Assembly (NCBI GenBank): GCA_033398695.1
Contig: CM065812.1
Coordinates: 140,188,858 to 140,252,857, forward strand
Source: Orobanche coerulescens
Taxonomy: Eukaryota > Streptophyta > Magnoliopsida > Lamiales > Orobanchaceae
DNA length: 64,000 nt
Reading direction: 5' to 3'
Shown: positions 59,543 through 64,000 of the stretch, in pieces
How positions within the stretch are numbered: the first letter of the stretch is position 1
How the letters are laid out: the number at the start of each line of letters is the position of its first letter
Program-made: the position numbers and the translations under genes
Notes under the pieces: model-generated
What the model was told of the DNA's origin: nothing
The model's input: only the letters and a program-made list of their open reading frames with translations
The model's database searches: none

Positions 59543-61473
59543 TGTAACACCCCCAGGATATCCGAGGTATATTACAGCGCCGTGAATCCCTATATGGGAC
59601 CCACCAGGCTGAACAGCATCATACACAATGACTCACAGAAACGATAAAATAACACCACGTCATAAAGACGCAAAACAGAACAATCCATCCGGTTCAACCG
59701 GTCAATAGAACATCATCATCCAACACAACATAAACACAACAATACAATCTGGACGAACAAGAACTCTTAAGTACTCGAGTACAGCTATTAGTTCAAAAGC
59801 CATAAAAGATGAAAAGACAAAAAGACATCTCTTATGCACAATCATCACACATGGCCATCATCCGTGTACTGGTCCAGTAGCAGCTCGTCCCGAAGAACGA
59901 CTGAAATTCATAAAACGAATTTCAAACGGGTCCCAGAGGGTTTAGCATTTACGCTAGTACAAGTAATCAAGGCAAACCAATCGCTTACACATTCCATAGT
60001 ACATGCACCAATATCATTTCAAAAACCAAAACAAGACATGTCTTTTAGGGAAAATAAAGTCGAACAATTAGCCTTGAGAACAGGCGGCATACATTCTCAC
60101 TCGGGGCCTCACAGGACCCTAACGAGTTGGCTACAATTACAAAAAAACAAAACCACGCACACGCTAATCCCCGAGAACAGGCGGCGGCATACATTCTCAC
60201 TCGAGGCCTTGCAAGGACCACTAACGAGTTGGCTAAGCGGTGCGAAACTCGCGAAATCCGGGCGCGGCATAGATTTCCCTCCTTGACCCGTCGGGCCAAC
60301 ACAAGGTGAGTTACAACAAGTAATATACATAACCATTTCATGTTAAGCTTAAAGGTTTCCAAAAATACTTGCCTTGATTAAATAGACGATGGCGAGCGGA
60401 GCGGAAGAATCAAGCACGACCGTGAGGAACCGCGGATGAACCTAACGATTCGAACAACACAATCACAACCAACTCTAGACGATTACGGAAAAGGAATACA
60501 CCGGAAACCCGCCTACGATTCATGTATATTCATACAAAAATAACAACGAGGCGGACCACAACCAAACCCTCTCGATTCCATAAAAATCCACAAAATATCC
60601 ATGAATCCGTAGGAAAACTAAAGATACTAACAATATCAATCGTATACATCATGAATCCACCAACGAAACGGAACGAATCGGAAGAAAAACCCAAAACCCC
60701 CAAATTAATCGAAATAGGGTTTTAGAGCATTACCTTGGAAGATTCGAGTACTAAGATCCGTAGAATGCGCGTTAGATTGATTATCCGAGCCTCACAACCG
60801 AAAAGAAATGATGAAAATCGACCCCCGGATGAAGAACTCTCTCCCTCTCTATCTCTCTCTCTCGCGACTCGGTGAAAAAAAAAGGAAGAATGAGCTGTTC
60901 ACGCTCAAAACCACATTTATAGTGCAACACAGCAGAACCTATCGGCCGGCCTATCGGCCGATAGGCCCAACCGATAGTCACACGGATTTCCGGCAGTAGG
61001 GTCTATCGACCCCCCTTATCGGCCGAAAGGCTACTGGAAGTTCGAAGGTGAAGAAATTTACATATCGGCCGGCCTATCGGCCGATAGGCCCAACCGATAC
61101 CCATACGGGATGCCGGCAGTAGAGTCTATCGGCCCCCCTATCGGCCGAAAGGCTCCTGGGAGTGCTCGGCCAAAAACTGAAACGACCATAACTCTCTCGT
61201 CCGGACTCCGATTGACTCACCGTTTGAACCATTGGAAAGCTAATTCGATGTTCTATAATATTGCAAAGATTTATAATTTTTGGAGTCACCAAAAATTAAT
61301 GATGATCTAACAAAGTCGAACTCAAGCGAGGAAAGTTGAAACAACGAACAATAACGAGAGTACAATTCAACAATTGACAGGAAGGACATACTGAAAGATA
61401 CATGTGGGTCACTATGACCGAGAAATATACCCAAAAATGAAAATACAAGGGAAAGAAAATACCGGATATTACA
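59543..61473 (-). repeat. Element F 3' LTR
   Basis: 1931 bases, minus strand. Two GC-rich repeats containing GGCATACATTCTCACTCG (60077 and 60186), acceptor-like ATTTCAG (59901), donor-like CCAAG/GTAATG (60733), TATA on the minus strand (60915-60921), a palindrome block (60936-61160). The element body continues to the right beyond the window. Confidence 0.9.
60936..61160 (-). promoter_or_regulatory. TATCGGCCGATA palindrome block in LTR F
   Basis: Two tandem copies of a unit of about 130 bases, each with GGCCTATCGGCCGATAGGCC and partial copies (CCTATCGGCCGG, TTATCGGCCGAAAGG). The block lies just upstream (minus sense) of the TATA box. Confidence 0.75.
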
Positions 61474-61510
61474 TTCTACCCCTCTAAAAATAAGTTTCGT
61501 CCCGAAACTT
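61474..61510 (-). other. Polypurine tract and stem-loop of element F
   Basis: Minus-strand AGAGGGGTAGAA (61474-61485) next to the stem-loop AAGTTTCG / CGAAACTT (61492-61510), which overlaps the pol stop codon as in element D. Confidence 0.82.
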
Positions 61511-64000
61511 AAGAAACAAACAACTCGGGGTACCTAGCACGCATGCTATCCTCGGTTTCCCAAGTTGCCTCCTCGACACCGTGTCTCGACCATTGCACCT
61601 TGACCAAAGGGATGGTCTTATGCCTCAGTCGTTTCTCACGATGCTCCAAAATCTTCAAAGGACGCTCCTCAAAAGTAATATCTTCGGCAATATCAACCTC
61701 GCCATAATCGATGACGTGACTAGGATCCGGAACATATTTCCTTAACTGGGAAACATGAAAAATGCTATGAACATGACTCAAGGCTGGAGGTAACGCCAAA
61801 CGGTACGCTAATTCACCGACTCGCTCGAGAATCTCAAAGGGTCCAATAAATCTCGGGCTCAGCTTTCCTTTCTTCCCAAAACGAAAAACTCCCTTCGTCG
61901 GCGACACCTTTAGCAAAACGTGGTTTCCCACCTCGAATTCCAAAGGTCGACGACGGACGTCGGCATATGACTTCTGTCGACTCTGGGCAGTCAACATCCG
62001 TTCTCGAATTAACTCTATCTTCCGCCTCGTCTCTAAAACGACATCCGGCTCGGTCCCGACTAAATCGGACGCCTCATTCCAACAGATCGGCGATCGACAT
62101 CGTCGCCCATAAAGTGCCTCATACGGTGCCATCCGAATTGACGCGTGCCAACTATTGTTGTACGTGAATTCGATCAATGGCAAATGCTCCTCCCAGTCAC
62201 TACTCCAATCGAGGGCACAAGCACGCAACATGTCCTCGAAGGTCTGGATAGTGCGTTCCTTGCCCATCATCGGGGATGAAAGGAGGTACTCAAACGCAGC
62301 CGGGTACCTAACGCCTTATGCACCGCCTGCCAGAAGTGCGATACAAAACGGCCGTCACGATCCGAAACAATAGACTTCGGAGTACCGTGAAGTCTCACGA
62401 TCTGCGCAATAAACACACGAGCTAACTTCTCCGGGCCCCAAGTGTCCTTGATGCCCGGAAAATGTGCCGACTTGGTCGGCGATCAACAATCACCCATACC
62501 ATATTCATGCCCGACCTCGATCTCGGCAAACTCGTAACGAAATCCATCGATATATCTTCCCATTTCCATTCGGAGCGAAGTGATCGCAATAACCTTGACC
62601 GGTCGATGCTCGATTTTGACCTGCGGCAAGTCAAACATCTCGCCACAAGCGTGCGACTTCCTCCTTCATATCATTCCACGAAGTTCCTCCTCGGGTCCTT
62701 GTACATCTTACTCGTACGGGATGAACGGAATAAGGTGTAGCATGGGCTTCGTAAAATACTCGCCTCAACTCGAGTCGTTCGGCACACAAAGCCGACTACG
62801 GAATCTCAAAACGCCATCCTCGTGAATCACAAACCCAGGAGACTTTCCTTTAAGAACGTTCTCTCGGATTTGAGTAATCATCGGATCCTCTAATTGCTTC
62901 AGTTTAATTTCATCGATCAAAGACGACGAAATTTCTAAGGCACAAAGTTGCCCGACAGATCCAGGCAGCAAAACCTCAACATCTAACCCGATCAAAGCCC
63001 GCCGAAGCTCAGACTGAGGCGTAAGGACCTCAAGCGTTCGCAACGCAATCGGTTTCCGACTCAAGGCGTCGGCCACGACATTCGCCTTACCCGGATGATA
63101 AATGATTTCGAGGTCATAATCCTTAATCAACTCTAACCACCTCCTCTGCCTCATATTCAACTCTCGCTGAGTAAATATGTACTTCAGACTTTTATGATCG
63201 GTAAAAATCTGACATGCAGAGCCGAAAAGGTAGTGACGCCAAATCTTGAGCGCAAAGACCACCGCCGCTAACTCCAAATCGTGAGTAGGGTAGTTAAGCT
63301 CATACGGCCTCAACTGTCTCGACGCATAGGCAATGGTCTTGCCGTGCTGCATCAATACGCACCCAAGACCCTGACACGAAGCATCGCTAAAAACGGCGAA
63401 ACCCTCGTTGCCACATCGCAATGCCAAAACCGGGGCTGAAGTCAACCGCTTCTTCAGCTCCTCAAAACTCGACTGCCTCTCATCGGTCCGCATTTAACTT
63501 CTCGGATTTACGGAGCAATCGTGTAAGTGGTCGAGCTAGTTTTGAAACCCTCGGCGAACCTACGGTAGTAGCCACCAAACCCAAGAAACTACGGACCTCC
63601 TTCACATTTGTAGGCGATGCCCAATCCAACATCGCCTCAATTTTACGCGGATCTACACGAACCCCCTCGGTGAAATCACGTGACCCAAAAACATCACTTC
63701 CTTCACGATCTCACATTTCGAGAACTTCGCATAGAGTTGCTCGGCCCTCAAAATGTCTAACACTACCCGCAAATGATGGGCATGCTCTTCCTCGTTCCTC
63801 GAATAAATAAGAATATCGTCAATGAAGACGACGACACACTTATCCAAATACTCGATAAAGACTTTGTTCATCAAGCGCATGAACACCGCCGGTAGCGTTA
63901 GTTAACCCGAAGGCATAACTACAAACTCATAATGTCCGTATCTCGTCCGAAAAGCCGTTTCGGCACGTCGACTCTCTCACTCGGAGTGATAGTACCACGA
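61509..64000 (-). pseudogene. pol of element F (RT, RNase H, integrase, chromodomain), runs off the window
   Basis: Tekay-type polyprotein close to D. RT is seen from 64000 with FIDDILIYS (about 63820) and FLGHVIS. RNase H is open at 63493-62765 ([27 protein letters not shown]). The integrase core has SMDFVTS and SDRDGR, the Glu in KERTIQTF, and a chromodomain (KVQWSRHGVEEATWETE) ending RYPELFVS. Frameshifts at about 62265-62280, 62420-62490, 62640-62770 and 63490-63720 split it. Many fall where relatives have CAG or CTG words. The stretches 61509-62270 and 62765-63490 are otherwise well preserved. Confidence 0.85.

Overview
This window is plant nuclear DNA made almost entirely of nested LTR retrotransposons. 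The evidence is Ty3/gypsy gag-pol remnants of the Tekay/Del (chromodomain), Athila and Tat-like types, initiator-Met-tRNA primer-binding sites, 5-bp target-site duplications (TSDs), TATA-containing long LTRs, and short GT-AG introns in an antisense gene. The species cannot be named from sequence alone; a large-genome angiosperm is likely. I saw no rRNA, tRNA, CRISPR or bacterial gene. The only host-type gene is a LOG-like (cytokinin-activating enzyme) reading frame lying inside an Athila element.

Layout. The oldest visible layer is element E (Tekay-like, minus strand; gag-pol 25076-28700, part of its 5' LTR 28938-29943). Two independent nests sit in it. Left nest: element A (1-25075, plus) interrupts the E integrase. 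Element B (5652-22330, plus, TSD CAACT) lies in the A 3' LTR. Element C (8465-16791, plus, TSD GTCTC) lies in the B leader. Right nest: Athila element H (29944 to at least 52008, minus) cuts the E 5' LTR. H is itself broken by element I (35254-38356, minus, TSD GAAAG) in its RT/RNase H region, by element D (39726-48989, plus, TSD AAAAT) at the protease/RT junction, and by element G (from 52009, minus) in its 5' region. The G 5' LTR is in turn cut by element F (59543 to the window end, minus).

Functional state. D is the most complete element, but it has a gag frameshift, two nonsense codons and an Asp-to-Asn change at an integrase catalytic position. E, F and H are decayed. A, B, G and I have lost pol and can only be non-autonomous; B keeps a gag. 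C has a decayed sense gag, no visible pol, and an antisense gene with three clear introns and its own TATA box. H carries, between integrase and its 3' polypurine tract, an unknown reading frame and the LOG-like frame with its own TATA box.

Shared LTR design. LTRs A, B, D, F, G and I, otherwise diverged, share one plan: a cluster of short CpG-containing palindromes just upstream of the TATA box; an AG/GT splice-donor-like site about 170-225 bases downstream of TATA; a pair or more of GC-rich direct repeats; in most of them a double-hairpin box; a YAG acceptor-like site; and, in the internal region just before the polypurine tract, a perfect 8-bp stem-loop. The palindrome sequence differs between families while its position is kept. 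This, the LOG-bearing Athila element and the antisense spliced gene are the observations most worth following.
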